The notes: a model not told the origin generated them from the sequence alone. 7,566 bases of DNA from Paenibacillaceae bacterium UBA6304 (GCA_002439285.1 DJTQ01000327.1:1-7566); one strand, 5' to 3'. Counted from the stretch's first letter, positions 1-7,251 are shown. Numbers and translations: made by a program.

Positions 1-568
<568 letters not shown>

Positions 569-1597
569 TTAATAAATAAACATAGCGTCGCCAAAACTGA
601 AGAACCGGTATCTTTGTTCAATCGCTTCGCGGTACGCCTTCAATATATTCTCCCGCCCTGCCAGTGCGCTAACGAGCATGACAAGAGTCGATTTCGGGAG
701 GTGGAAATTCGTAATCAAAGCATCTACCAATCCAAACTCATATCCCGGATAGATGAAAATTCCAGTCCATCCGCTGCTTTTAACAACAGGCCCGCCTGCA
801 CATTTCTGCGCTACTGTCTCCAGTGTCCGCGCCGACGTCGTCCCCACTGCAATGACGCGGCCTCCCCGAGCCTTGGTCTCATTCAGGATATCCGCCGTCT
901 CTTGAGGCAGAACATAATATTCCTCATGCATGACATGGTCCTCGATGCGATCAACGGACATAGGACGGAACGTTCCCAGTCCGACATGTAAGGTGACAAA
1001 AGCGATGTCAATCCCTTTCATCTTGATCTCCTCTAACAGCGACTCCGTAAAATGCAGTCCGGCCGTTGGCGCCGCCGCCGATCCTTCATGCTTGGAGTAA
1101 ACGGTTTGATAACGCTCACGGTCATCTAGCTTCTCCTTGATATAAGGAGGAAGCGGCATTTGGCCAAGGCGGTCAAGAATTTCATTGAAGATTCCCTGAT
1201 AGTAGAAACGCAGCACCCGTCCGCCCATTTCACCTTCCGATTCGATCGTTGCTTTCAATTCCTCGCTAAACACAATGACCGAGCCGGTTTTCAACTTCTT
1301 GCCCGGTTTGACCAAAGCTTCCCAAAGATCCCCGCCCAAATTTTTGAGCAGGAGTACCTCGGCTTTAGCACCCGTGTCTTCTTTGATACCGAACAATCGC
1401 GCGGGGATAACCCGGGTGTCATTCAACACCAAGGTATCACCGGGCTGAAGATACTCGACTATATCTGAAAAGATACGATGCTGAGTACTGCCGTCACTTT
1501 TATTTAGTGTCAATAACCGGGAAGAGCTTCGATCCGCAAGCGGAGTCTGTGCGATCAGCTCTTCCGGCAGCTCAAAATCATACAAATCAACATTCAT
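569..1597 (-). CDS. queA: S-adenosylmethionine:tRNA ribosyltransferase-isomerase (queuosine synthesis)
   Basis: Transfers and isomerises the ribosyl group of S-adenosylmethionine onto preQ1 at tRNA position 34, giving epoxyqueuosine. It acts after Tgt, and the two genes are adjacent here. The product from the ATG at 1597 is 342 residues, the usual length for the family. Family motifs run in order: [15 protein letters not shown] (3-17), [11 protein letters not shown] (58-68), MPLPPYI (147-153), [13 protein letters not shown] (172-184), [12 protein letters not shown] (202-213), [14 protein letters not shown] (275-288), TNFHLPKS (296-303), [10 protein letters not shown] (310-319) and [11 protein letters not shown] at the C-terminus. 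An upstream in-frame TTG at 1621 would add eight residues, but it overlaps the preceding gene and lacks the MxVDLxDFELPE N-terminus of homologues, so I prefer 1597, which has AAGG seven nt upstream. It starts 10 nt after the SpoIID-like gene ends, suggesting translational coupling. The frame is intact. Confidence 0.97.
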   Translation of the reverse strand: MNVDLYDFELPEELIAQTPLADRSSSRLLTLNKSDGSTQHRIFSDIVEYLQPGDTLVLNDTRVIPARLFGIKEDTGAKAEVLLLKNLGGDLWEALVKPGKKLKTGSVIVFSEELKATIESEGEMGGRVLRFYYQGIFNEILDRLGQMPLPPYIKEKLDDRERYQTVYSKHEGSAAAPTAGLHFTESLLEEIKMKGIDIAFVTLHVGLGTFRPMSVDRIEDHVMHEEYYVLPQETADILNETKARGGRVIAVGTTSARTLETVAQKCAGGPVVKSSGWTGIFIYPGYEFGLVDALITNFHLPKSTLVMLVSALAGRENILKAYREAIEQRYRFFSFGDAMFIY

Positions 1598-1604
1598 ATT
1601 TACG

Positions 1605-1608
1605 CCTT
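1605..1608 (-). promoter_or_regulatory. Ribosome binding site that decides the queA start
   Basis: On the minus strand AAGG sits seven nt before the ATG at 1597, inside a GAAGGCG context. It overlaps the last base of the stop codon of the preceding SpoIID-like gene (1608-1610). This supports 1597 over the upstream TTG at 1621. Confidence 0.6.
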
Positions 1609-3710
1609 CATTCCTTGACAATTGTCACATTTTGATAGTAGTGTTGCAAGATTTGCCGGTAATCATACCCGGTCTCAGCCATCCCTTTAGCCCCCCATTG
1701 GGACATTCCGATTCCATGGCCGTAACCTCTGCCGACAAATAAAAATTCGTTAGTTTGATCAATTACGCGTGCCGTGCTGTTTCCGTCCATAACTACCATA
1801 TTACCGCCACTCAAGCTCTTAACGCCCGAAGAGGTCTGCACCGGTGTCCCCGAAGCAGCTGTGCCGCTCGCTGTTGTGCCTCCGGCACTCTGTACAGTAT
1901 ACCTTCCGGTAGCGGCAATATCAAACAAGGTGCTTGGCAGTCCGTTCAATGCCGAACGGAAAGAATCGGGGTATTTAACATCCAAAATTTGCCCATTCGC
2001 TTTAATCTGGGTAACCCGGCCGGATGGCCCTCTTTGGGTGATTTCTAGGTTCAAGATCGGCGATGGGGCATCGGTTGTCGTCTTCCCTTTCAGTGATTTC
2101 AGCAGTTCCGCTGAACTGTAAGGCCCGCGAATCCAGGAATACGCACTGGACTCATCCACTTTGTCAAGGATGACAGCTTGATCTCCCGGATTCAGCTTGG
2201 CTATCGCTTCTACATCCGATTGAATCATCGGGAGAGGCCGAACCATGACCGAACTGGTCGTTACCGTTAATTTCTGCAATCCGCCCGCAGTCTTGCTCCC
2301 TAATAATGAGGTATTGTCTTCGCGGACATAACCCGTTTGGCCTCCGGATAATAGGACGTAATACCAAGATTTTAACGAAGCCTGTGTCACTTCGTCTTCT
2401 TTGCTGGGCACGCTGGAATACACGGGGTTTTGGCTGTTCCATGCTTCTGCGGAATCTGCGGTAACACCTCCGCTGTTTGAAGAGAAAATTCCCTCCACGA
2501 TTCTCCCGTCAGCCATAATCACTTCGCCTGAAGTACTGTCTACAGCCTGAACGATGCTGTCGGCCTCCTTCTCAGCTCCGTTATAAACCTGGCTAAGTGT
2601 CGTATCTACCAGTCCTGCTATTTTAAATTTATTAAGGGAGGCATTATAAAGCGCATAACTGCGTGCGGCAACGGCCTGCGCCTTCAACGACTCCTGTGGC
2701 CAGGAGGAAGACATCTCCGCTCCTACGACAGAATATAAATATTGTTCCAACGATACTTCATTCACAAGAGCAAGCTGTCCACTATATCGGCTGATCTCAA
2801 AATCGCCGCGATATTTGCGGCCGGACCGTTCAACCAACTGGAGCAGCGAATCATCACTTCCGTCGCGGACCAGGATAGCTTCGTTTCCGCTGAGTTCATA
2901 ATGCTCCACCGGAGACGGCGAATCCAGATTCAGCGTAACATCGTTGTGCAGCAATAATGCGGTTCCCGGCTGAGCAACCGATGCCCATGCCATTTGCGGG
3001 AAGACTTGAGCCATTTGCCCCTGCAGCGCCCCCAATTCGCCTTCACTGGCCGTGCCGCCTACCCAAACGGCATATTGCTGCGGTCCCGTCATAACAGTAG
3101 AAGCTTCGACTCCTTGTGCGCTCAACGTGCCAAGCACGGCGTCAGCCTCGGCTTTACTGCCGAAACTGCCGGCAGAGATATAGAAGTTGCCGTGAACTGA
3201 CGGTTTTTGGCCTTTAATCCAAGTTGAAACCGAACCTGCGACTCTGTCCGCGGCTTTCTGGGCTTCTGCTGCATTGGCGTAAGGTCCGGTGTAAACCCGG
3301 TAAATCGTGCCGCCGTTGCTGTTCTGCGCATAGGCCACAGGCTTGTCGGCCGTGCCTTGCAGTTTTTTGACCGCAGCCGCTACTGTCTTCCAATCCGAGC
3401 TTTCCAACGCTTTTACCTTATAACCGTCCACGCTGAACCGGGCGGATTGTCCGGGGGCAAATTGAACCCAGTTTTCCGTTCCAGATTGCGGCCCAGCTCC
3501 CCAAGCTGCATCCCCCTTGAACGTAATCGCAGGTATTGTAGATTTATAGGTGCTGCCTAGATCCAGATACATGGCTACCCGGACATGGACGCCCGTGCCT
3601 GAATCGGCGGATGCCGGAAGCTGGATCGCACCGGCGAGCAGTAATCCGGCCAGAATTCCTTTCCCCCACCTGCTCCATTTGAATTTAATTCCCGGTTTAG
3701 TTTCTTTCAC
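1608..3710 (-). CDS. Secreted SpoIID/LytB-family protein with an N-terminal SPOR domain
   Basis: Likely a peptidoglycan-acting protein of the SpoIID/LytB family. B. subtilis SpoIID is a lytic transglycosylase of engulfment; LytB is an amidase modifier. The product is 700 residues, about twice the length of B. subtilis SpoIID. Order: basic N-terminus and hydrophobic signal sequence (about 11-35, likely cleavage after PASA at 32-35); an N-terminal region of unknown type (40-115); a SPOR-like domain with two similar repeats, [21 protein letters not shown] (137-157) and [17 protein letters not shown] (176-192); then the SpoIID domain from about 265. The block [16 protein letters not shown] (318-333) carries the Glu (332) that matches the catalytic Glu of SpoIID, followed by [13 protein letters not shown] (342-354), SNSGG (411-415) and the C-terminal signature [19 protein letters not shown] (660-678). 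About 230 residues separate the last two motifs and include an SH3-like stretch (about 445-530) and a Gly/Ser/Thr linker (about 605-635). The start is GTG at 3710. It sits 49 nt after ruvB and 10 nt before queA. A vegetative cell-wall or germination role is also possible. Confidence 0.9.
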   Translation of the reverse strand: MKETKPGIKFKWSRWGKGILAGLLLAGAIQLPASADSGTGVHVRVAMYLDLGSTYKSTIPAITFKGDAAWGAGPQSGTENWVQFAPGQSARFSVDGYKVKALESSDWKTVAAAVKKLQGTADKPVAYAQNSNGGTIYRVYTGPYANAAEAQKAADRVAGSVSTWIKGQKPSVHGNFYISAGSFGSKAEADAVLGTLSAQGVEASTVMTGPQQYAVWVGGTASEGELGALQGQMAQVFPQMAWASVAQPGTALLLHNDVTLNLDSPSPVEHYELSGNEAILVRDGSDDSLLQLVERSGRKYRGDFEISRYSGQLALVNEVSLEQYLYSVVGAEMSSSWPQESLKAQAVAARSYALYNASLNKFKIAGLVDTTLSQVYNGAEKEADSIVQAVDSTSGEVIMADGRIVEGIFSSNSGGVTADSAEAWNSQNPVYSSVPSKEDEVTQASLKSWYYVLLSGGQTGYVREDNTSLLGSKTAGGLQKLTVTTSSVMVRPLPMIQSDVEAIAKLNPGDQAVILDKVDESSAYSWIRGPYSSAELLKSLKGKTTTDAPSPILNLEITQRGPSGRVTQIKANGQILDVKYPDSFRSALNGLPSTLFDIAATGRYTVQSAGGTTASGTAASGTPVQTSSGVKSLSGGNMVVMDGNSTARVIDQTNEFLFVGRGYGHGIGMSQWGAKGMAETGYDYRQILQHYYQNVTIVKE

Positions 3711-3717
3711 GCGGTGA

Positions 3718-3726
3718 CTCCTCCTT
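3718..3726 (-). promoter_or_regulatory. Strong ribosome binding site for the SpoIID-like gene
   Basis: AAGGAGGAG on the minus strand is nearly the full complement of the 16S rRNA 3' end. The AAGGAGG core ends nine nt before the GTG at 3710 and fixes that non-ATG start. It is the strongest such site in the window, suggesting efficient translation independent of ruvB. Confidence 0.85.
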
Positions 3727-3759
3727 CATGATGCCAAGCTTGTATCCTTGTTCGGTGAA

Positions 3760-4770
3760 TTATTTCTGTACCTCGGGAAGCGGTAAACCCAAATGGTGGT
3801 ATGCCGCCGGTGTTACCATCCGTCCCCGAGGGGTGCGCTGCAAATATCCGATCTGAAGCAGATACGGTTCATATACATCCTCTATCGTCTGGCTTTCCTC
3901 GCCAATCGTTGCTGCGATCGTATCCAGTCCTACAGGCCCGCCTCGGAAGCTCGTAATCATGGCCCGAAGCATCTTATGATCGATCAGATCCAGACCCATC
4001 GGGTCAACCTGAAGCATCTGGAGCGCTTCTCTGGCGATCTCCGGGGTTATCATCCCGTCACCTCGCACTTGAGCATAATCACGTACCCGCTTAAGCAAGC
4101 GATTCGCGATCCGCGGGGTCCCCCGGGATCGGAGCGCTACTTCATCCGCGGCATCCCCGATAATCTCAATCCCCAAAATATCAGCATTGCGCGACAAGAT
4201 AAAGCTAAGCTCGTCCTGCATATAGAACTCCAGGCGGCTGACTACCCCAAAGCGATCACGGAGTGGAGCCGACAGTAAGCCGGCACGTGTCGTAGCGCCA
4301 ATCAATGTAAAGGGAGGTAGATCCAACCGGACGGAACGGGCACTAGGGCCCTTGCCGATCATAATATCCAACGCGAAGTCCTCCATCGCGGGATACAAAA
4401 CTTCTTCCACCGTCCGGTGCAAACGATGAATTTCATCGATAAACAGGACGTCGCCTTCCTGAAGATTGGTCAGCAAAGCGGCAAGATCGCCCGGCCGCTC
4501 GATTGCTGGCCCTGACGTCGTCCGCAAATTTACGCCAAGCTCATTGGCGATAATATTCGCCAACGTCGTTTTGCCAAGCCCAGGCGGTCCATAGAGCAGG
4601 ACATGATCAAGCGCTTCTTTGCGCATTTTTGCGGCCTCGATATATATTTTCAAATTCTCTTTAATTTGATTTTGCCCAATATACTCCGCTAAATAGCGGG
4701 GACGCAGGCTAAGCTCGACGGCTTGGTCTTCCATCATCAAGTTCGCGGATATGATCCGGTCTTCCATCAT
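3760..4770 (-). CDS. ruvB: Holliday junction branch-migration motor ATPase RuvB
   Basis: AAA+ hexameric motor that, with RuvA, drives branch migration of Holliday junctions in recombination repair. The 336-residue length is typical. Motifs: [13 protein letters not shown] (21-33), Walker A GPPGLGKT (61-68), [17 protein letters not shown] (84-100), Walker [11 protein letters not shown] (109-118), the hairpin region around [13 protein letters not shown] (135-147), sensor 1 GATTRAG (158-164), LRDRFG (170-175) with the arginine-finger region, [13 protein letters not shown] (214-226) as sensor 2, and the winged-helix signature [11 protein letters not shown] (307-317). Two adjacent ATGs (4770 and 4767) are possible; the N-terminus MEDRIIS aligns with homologues, so a start here is preferred over the internal pair of ATGs 33 nt downstream. 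A GAGGTG lies about 12 nt upstream. The gene starts 33 nt after ruvA ends. No defect is seen. Confidence 0.98.
   Translation of the reverse strand: MMEDRIISANLMMEDQAVELSLRPRYLAEYIGQNQIKENLKIYIEAAKMRKEALDHVLLYGPPGLGKTTLANIIANELGVNLRTTSGPAIERPGDLAALLTNLQEGDVLFIDEIHRLHRTVEEVLYPAMEDFALDIMIGKGPSARSVRLDLPPFTLIGATTRAGLLSAPLRDRFGVVSRLEFYMQDELSFILSRNADILGIEIIGDAADEVALRSRGTPRIANRLLKRVRDYAQVRGDGMITPEIAREALQMLQVDPMGLDLIDHKMLRAMITSFRGGPVGLDTIAATIGEESQTIEDVYEPYLLQIGYLQRTPRGRMVTPAAYHHLGLPLPEVQK
4725..4770 (-). repeat. Two copies of a 13-bp direct repeat at the ruvB N-terminus
   Basis: The minus-strand 13-mer ATGATGGAAGACC occurs at 4770-4758 and again, in frame, at 4737-4725, a period of 33 nt or 11 codons. 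It encodes MMEDR at residues 1-5 and MMEDQ at residues 12-16. The second copy offers an internal start candidate, although homologues have residues of comparable number before the SLRP motif, so it is probably not the main start. Confidence 0.8.
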
Positions 4771-4803
4771 CGCTTTCCAGCACCTCTTTCTCCCAGCCTG
4801 TTA

Positions 4804-5424
4804 TCAACCTGCATACAGCAGCTTGAGGGCCTTTTTCATAACCGAATCGACAGCTTCGTCTTGCCCCACTTGATCCTTGAGTTTACTCCATACCCGGTCG
4901 AGCTCCGCATCGGTATATCCAAGCGCCTTCAAGCCTTCTCTTGCTTCAGGCCAACCCAAATTCCCGTCCTGGAGAGCCGCAGCAGCGGCCGGCTCGGGGT
5001 CGAATAGGGAAGCCATGCCTCCCATGCCCTCCAGCTTGTCCTTCAAATCCAGGATCATGCGCTGTGCTGTCTTTTTGCCGATCCCCGGCAGCTTTGTCAA
5101 AAATGAAATATTCTCCTGATGGATCGCGGCGACTACCGTATCCGGGTTGCCTCCGCTTAATATCCCCATAGCTACGCGCGGGCCGATCCCCGACACTTCG
5201 ATTAGCTTACGGAACAGCTTCTGCTCCTCCCGGGTTGAAAACCCGAACAGCAAAATTGCGTCTTCACGTACATGGTGATGTGTATACACCGTAACTGTCT
5301 CCTGATTTTTGGCGGAGAAGGCATACGGGTTCGGACAAAAAACGCGATATCCTACACCATGGACATCGAGTACAACGTATTCACTTTCAAGATGGGCAAC
5401 CTGGCCCCGTAAAAAATCGATCAT
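4804..5424 (-). CDS. ruvA: Holliday junction-binding protein RuvA
   Basis: DNA-binding partner of RuvB: tetramers hold the Holliday junction in a square-planar form and load the RuvB rings. The 206-residue product has the three family domains. The OB-fold is at about 1-64 (MIDFLRGQVAHLESEYVVLDVHGVGY start; HHHVREDAILLFGF at 49-62, where Glu54 and Asp55 match the acidic pin of E. coli RuvA). The two helix-hairpin-helix motifs follow, around VSGIGPRVAMGILS (77-90) and LPGIGKKTAQRMILDL (112-127). A flexible Ala/Pro-rich linker (about 137-155) leads to the RuvB-binding C-terminal domain, EAREGLKALGYTDAEL (160-175). The start ATG overlaps the ruvC stop as ATGA (5421-5424), so the two are translationally coupled. 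Confidence 0.98.
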   Translation of the reverse strand: MIDFLRGQVAHLESEYVVLDVHGVGYRVFCPNPYAFSAKNQETVTVYTHHHVREDAILLFGFSTREEQKLFRKLIEVSGIGPRVAMGILSGGNPDTVVAAIHQENISFLTKLPGIGKKTAQRMILDLKDKLEGMGGMASLFDPEPAAAAALQDGNLGWPEAREGLKALGYTDAELDRVWSKLKDQVGQDEAVDSVMKKALKLLYAG

Positions 5425-5924
5425 GACCGCAATACCTCATTTAACTTGGAATTTAATGTACAGGAGTGAGCGTGGCAAATTGCTACGGCTAACGCATCGG
5501 CCACATCATCCGGTTTCGGGATCGCTTGAAGCTTCAGGAACATTCTAGTCATTTCCTGCACCTGTCTCTTCTCGGCCTTTCCGTATCCAACAATGGCCTG
5601 CTTCACCTGCATCGGCGTATACTCCGATACCGGGAGCCCCTTTTGCATCGCAGCCAGAACCATGACACCTCGTGCCTGACTAACCGACATCGCTGTCGTA
5701 ACATTTCGGTTAAAAAACAACTTTTCCAGCGCAACGGCATCCGGTTTATATTTGTCAATTAGCTGTACTAAACCTTCATAAACATGCAACAAACGTTCTT
5801 CTTCAGGCGTGTGAGCCTCCGTTTGAATACATCCGTATTGAACGGGAACGCATTTGCTGCCCTGCTTATCAATAAAGCCGAAACCGACAATGGCGATTCC
5901 GGGGTCAATTCCCAATATCCGCAA
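5421..5924 (-). CDS. ruvC: Holliday junction resolvase RuvC
   Basis: Dimeric, metal-dependent endonuclease that cuts Holliday junctions symmetrically after RuvAB branch migration. The 167-residue product keeps all four expected acidic catalytic residues of the RNase H-like fold: Asp7 in GIDPG, Glu67 in ALEKLFF, and Asp140 and Asp143 in KPDDVADALAVAICH (137-151). The stretch RNVTTAMSVSQARGV (73-87) and YTPMQVKQAIVGYGKAEKRQV (102-122) are also family blocks. The start is TTG at 5924, chosen because translation from it gives MRILGIDPG and GAGAGG lies seven nt upstream. It is the first gene of the ruvCAB unit, downstream of an extended -10 promoter and a LexA-like site. B. subtilis lacks RuvC and uses RecU, so presence of RuvC sets this lineage apart from Bacillus. 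Confidence 0.97.
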   Translation of the reverse strand: MRILGIDPGIAIVGFGFIDKQGSKCVPVQYGCIQTEAHTPEEERLLHVYEGLVQLIDKYKPDAVALEKLFFNRNVTTAMSVSQARGVMVLAAMQKGLPVSEYTPMQVKQAIVGYGKAEKRQVQEMTRMFLKLQAIPKPDDVADALAVAICHAHSCTLNSKLNEVLRS

Positions 5925-5931
5925 AGTTTAA

Positions 5932-5937
5932 CCTCTC
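5932..5937 (-). promoter_or_regulatory. Ribosome binding site for the TTG start of ruvC
   Basis: GAGAGG on the minus strand, within GGGGAGAGGTT, ends seven nt before the TTG at 5924. The good spacing, plus the GIDPG motif at the very N-terminus, makes this rare start credible. Confidence 0.75.
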
Positions 5938-5958
5938 CCCAACTTACTCAAAAGTCTT

Positions 5959-5988
5959 CCGGATAGCTTCCCCTTTTCAGAGGTCCGG
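5959..5988 (-). other. Possible hairpin in the ruvC leader RNA
   Basis: CCGGA (5988-5984) and TCCGG (5963-5959) on the minus strand can pair, and an inner CCTC/GGGG pairing with one G-U is possible. No run of T follows, so it is not an intrinsic terminator. It could be a chance or minor leader structure. Confidence 0.3.
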
Positions 5989-6005
5989 GTTTATGTCGCA
6001 ATAAG

Positions 6006-6019
6006 CGAACATATGTATT
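6006..6019 (-). promoter_or_regulatory. LexA-like SOS operator for ruvCAB
   Basis: The plus-strand reading is CGAACATATGTATT. Against the Bacillus LexA (DinR) consensus CGAACRNRYGTTYC it differs at two positions, both in the right half-site (GTAT instead of GTTC); the left half CGAAC and the ATAT centre are perfect. It lies directly downstream of the -10 at 6026-6031, covering the expected start of transcription, where a bound repressor would block initiation. SOS control of ruv genes is known in E. coli and B. subtilis, so the position and the gene both fit. Confidence 0.65.
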
Positions 6020-6025
6020 CACTTT

Positions 6026-6034
6026 ATTATAACA
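6026..6034 (-). promoter_or_regulatory. Extended -10 promoter for the ruvCAB unit
   Basis: The minus strand reads TGTTATAAT, a perfect TATAAT hexamer (6031-6026) with the TG extension one base upstream. No good -35 hexamer is seen at 16-18 nt spacing (CCTCAA or TCCTCA at best), as is common with extended -10 promoters. Transcription would start near 6019, giving a leader of about 95 nt before ruvC. It lies downstream of the bofC terminator, so it is the natural start of the ruvCAB transcript. Confidence 0.7.
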
Positions 6035-6085
6035 AAAGATCGGAGCTATTGAGGAAAAATTTCTGCCATGACCACTGTAAACAAC

Positions 6086-6115
6086 AAAAAGAGACGTTAA
6101 ATGAATAACGCCTCT
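6086..6115 (-). terminator. Intrinsic terminator after bofC
   Basis: On the minus strand AGAGGCGTTA (6115-6106), loop TTCATT, then TAACGTCTCT (6099-6090) forms a 10-bp stem with one G-U pair, followed by a short T run ending at 6086. It begins 13 nt after the bofC stop and separates bofC from the ruvCAB promoter. Confidence 0.85.
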
Positions 6116-6128
6116 ATGTTAATACTCC

Positions 6129-6818
6129 CTATTGTTTGTTCTGTTGCATCGTATTTTCTGATTCTTCAAGAGCAAAGTCACTAAAAGTAGATAAAACGCT
6201 GTTGTATTCTTCGACATCCTGAATTCTTATACCGCTTTTCAATTGTTTCAGCACTTCCGTCGGAAGCGCACTTTCCATCGTTTCTACGTCTAATTGAAAA
6301 AAGGTTCGAATTACCTTTTCCTGCTTCGGCGGCCCGTCAAAGAGACTTAAATTGCCTTTATTATCGATGCCCACATATCCGTCACGCTGACAAATTTCGG
6401 ATAATCCTTGAATCCGTTCATCAAACCAGACATCCCCCCCAGGAGCCAGCCTACCGTTCCAGGTAGGGTGTTCTTTGGATAATTGAGCAATTTCCGCTGG
6501 TTTCATCAACCCCAATACGGAGTTATCTTCACCGCATGTATATATTTTATTCAAATGAACAATCCTCATCTGCGTTGTTTCACGGAGATCCTCCAACCAT
6601 TCTTGCGGGGAATCGTCCGCTTCCTGAACATCACGCAGGGTAGTGATTGTCTCCAAAGCAAGCGGCTTATCTGTCATTAACTTTTCCATTTGTTCGGATA
6701 GAAGCATGCCCATCCAAGCCATCAATGCAACCAAGGCGCAGGCACCGATTGTCCATACGGCTCGTTTCCACCGTCTCCATCGTTTTCTGATTTGTTTTTT
6801 AGTATGAAAAATATTCAC
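6129..6818 (-). CDS. bofC: BofC-like forespore checkpoint protein, membrane-anchored
   Basis: In B. subtilis BofC is exported from the forespore into the intermembrane space and restrains the SpoIVB protease, the signal that activates sigma-K in the mother cell. The 229-residue product has a very basic N-terminus (KKQIRKRWRRWKR, 7-19), one hydrophobic segment (about 20-41) acting as signal or anchor, a variable stretch (42-80), then a BofC-like core. HLNKIYTCGED (88-98) corresponds to the KVYLDGD region of B. subtilis, and GYVGIDNKGNLSLFDGPP (147-164) with RTFFQLDVETMESALP (171-186) matches the C-terminal BofC domain. It is about 60 residues longer than B. subtilis BofC (about 170). The place upstream of ruvA is also that of B. 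subtilis bofC, supporting the call; csbX, which lies between them there, is absent. The start is GTG at 6818 with AAGGGG six nt upstream. It has its own terminator. Confidence 0.85.
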   Translation of the reverse strand: MNIFHTKKQIRKRWRRWKRAVWTIGACALVALMAWMGMLLSEQMEKLMTDKPLALETITTLRDVQEADDSPQEWLEDLRETTQMRIVHLNKIYTCGEDNSVLGLMKPAEIAQLSKEHPTWNGRLAPGGDVWFDERIQGLSEICQRDGYVGIDNKGNLSLFDGPPKQEKVIRTFFQLDVETMESALPTEVLKQLKSGIRIQDVEEYNSVLSTFSDFALEESENTMQQNKQ

Positions 6819-6824
6819 GGGAAT

Positions 6825-6830
6825 CCCCTT
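6825..6830 (-). promoter_or_regulatory. Ribosome binding site for the GTG start of bofC
   Basis: AAGGGG on the minus strand ends six nt before the GTG at 6818. It supports that start; no in-frame ATG comes earlier than the conserved basic N-terminus. Confidence 0.6.
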
Positions 6831-6848
6831 CTATCGGAGTTTTATGTA

Positions 6849-6879
6849 TATTGTGACCGTGGAAGCCGTGAATTATACA
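6849..6879 (-). promoter_or_regulatory. Possible sigma-G-type promoter of bofC
   Basis: On the minus strand TGTATA (6879-6874) and CACAATA (6855-6849) are 18 nt apart. They resemble the sigma-G elements TGAATA and CATNNTA with one mismatch each. Transcription would start near 6841, giving a short leader just containing the ribosome binding site. B. subtilis bofC is transcribed in the forespore, which fits. The same stretch holds a TATAAT (6878-6873) that could be a sigma-A -10, but no -35 is seen for it. AT-rich chance matches are possible. Confidence 0.35.
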
Positions 6880-6950
6880 ATGGAAGAGAAGAACCTGCAG
6901 GGATCTAACTACTTGCTAAGTTCACCCCTCTAATACTTAATCCTCTAATA

Positions 6951-6985
6951 AAAAATAAAAAAACAGCCATCAACGATGACTGTTT
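6951..6985 (-). terminator. Intrinsic terminator of the tRNA cluster
   Basis: On the minus strand AAACAGTCAT (6985-6976), loop CGTTG, and ATGGCTGTTT (6970-6961) form a 10-bp stem with one G-U pair, followed by a long T-rich tail (6960-6951). It starts four nt after the tRNA-Pro discriminator base and should end the whole tRNA transcript. Confidence 0.93.
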
Positions 6986-6989
6986 CTGA

Positions 6990-7063
6990 TCGGGACGACA
7001 CGATTTGAACATGCGACCCCCTGGTCCCAAACCAGGTGCTCTACCAAGCTGAGCTACGTCCCG
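6990..7063 (-). tRNA. tRNA-Pro (anticodon TGG)
   Basis: Cloverleaf with acceptor CGGGACG/CGTCCCG, anticodon stem CCTGG/CCAGG and loop TTTGGGA (TGG at 7029-7027), discriminator A at 6990. The T-stem is weak (GCATG/CGTGT, with two G-U pairs) and the T-loop is TTCAAAT. The next bases are TCA, so CCA is not encoded. It is the last gene of the cluster, five nt after tRNA-Leu. Confidence 0.95.
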
Positions 7064-7068
7064 ATATA

Positions 7069-7148
7069 TGCCGGTGAAGGGACTCGAACCCCCACGGTTT
7101 CCCTCACGATTTTGAGTCGCGCGCGTCTGCCAATTCCGCCACACCGGC
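7069..7148 (-). tRNA. tRNA-Leu (anticodon CAA)
   Basis: Class II tRNA with acceptor GCCGGTG/CACCGGC, D-arm with GCG/CGC stem, anticodon stem CGCGA/TCGTG and loop CTCAAAA (CAA at 7114-7112, reading UUG). The variable arm is about 11 nt (AGGGAAACCGT), short for a leucine tRNA. The T-stem has two G-U pairs. CCA is not encoded; TAT follows the discriminator A. Confidence 0.95.
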
Positions 7149-7168
7149 TTATACAATTAAAAAGAAAA

Positions 7169-7245
7169 TGGCGCGCCCTAAGAGATTCGAACTCCTGACC
7201 TTTTGATTCGTAGTCAAACGCTCTATCCAGCTGAGCTAAGGGCGC
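7169..7245 (-). tRNA. tRNA-Arg (anticodon ACG), with encoded CCA
   Basis: Acceptor GCGCCCT/AGGGCGC, anticodon stem TTTGA/TCAAA and loop CTACGAA (ACG at 7211-7209), T-loop TTCGAAT, discriminator G at 7172, then encoded CCA (7171-7169). The A34 is expected to be edited to inosine by TadA, allowing reading of CGU, CGC and CGA. Confidence 0.97.
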
Positions 7246-7251
7246 AGATTA

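Noticed and set aside
2164..2442. Minus-strand open frame of 92 codons inside the SpoIID-like gene
   Set aside because: It is an alternative frame of an intact 700-codon gene with clear motifs on both sides; no frameshift is needed.
3793..4278. Plus-strand open frame of 161 codons antisense to ruvB
   Set aside because: It is fully inside ruvB, its composition mirrors the complementary strand, and no family is recognisable.
5959..5988. Leader hairpin before ruvC considered as an attenuator or riboswitch
   Set aside because: The stem is short, no T run follows and no known riboswitch core is visible, so only a possible hairpin is listed.
6905..7156. Minus-strand open frame of 83 codons over tRNA-Pro and tRNA-Leu
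   Set aside because: It is a translation of tRNA genes (VAQLGRAPGLGPGGRMFKS type), a well-known false protein; the cloverleaves explain the sequence.
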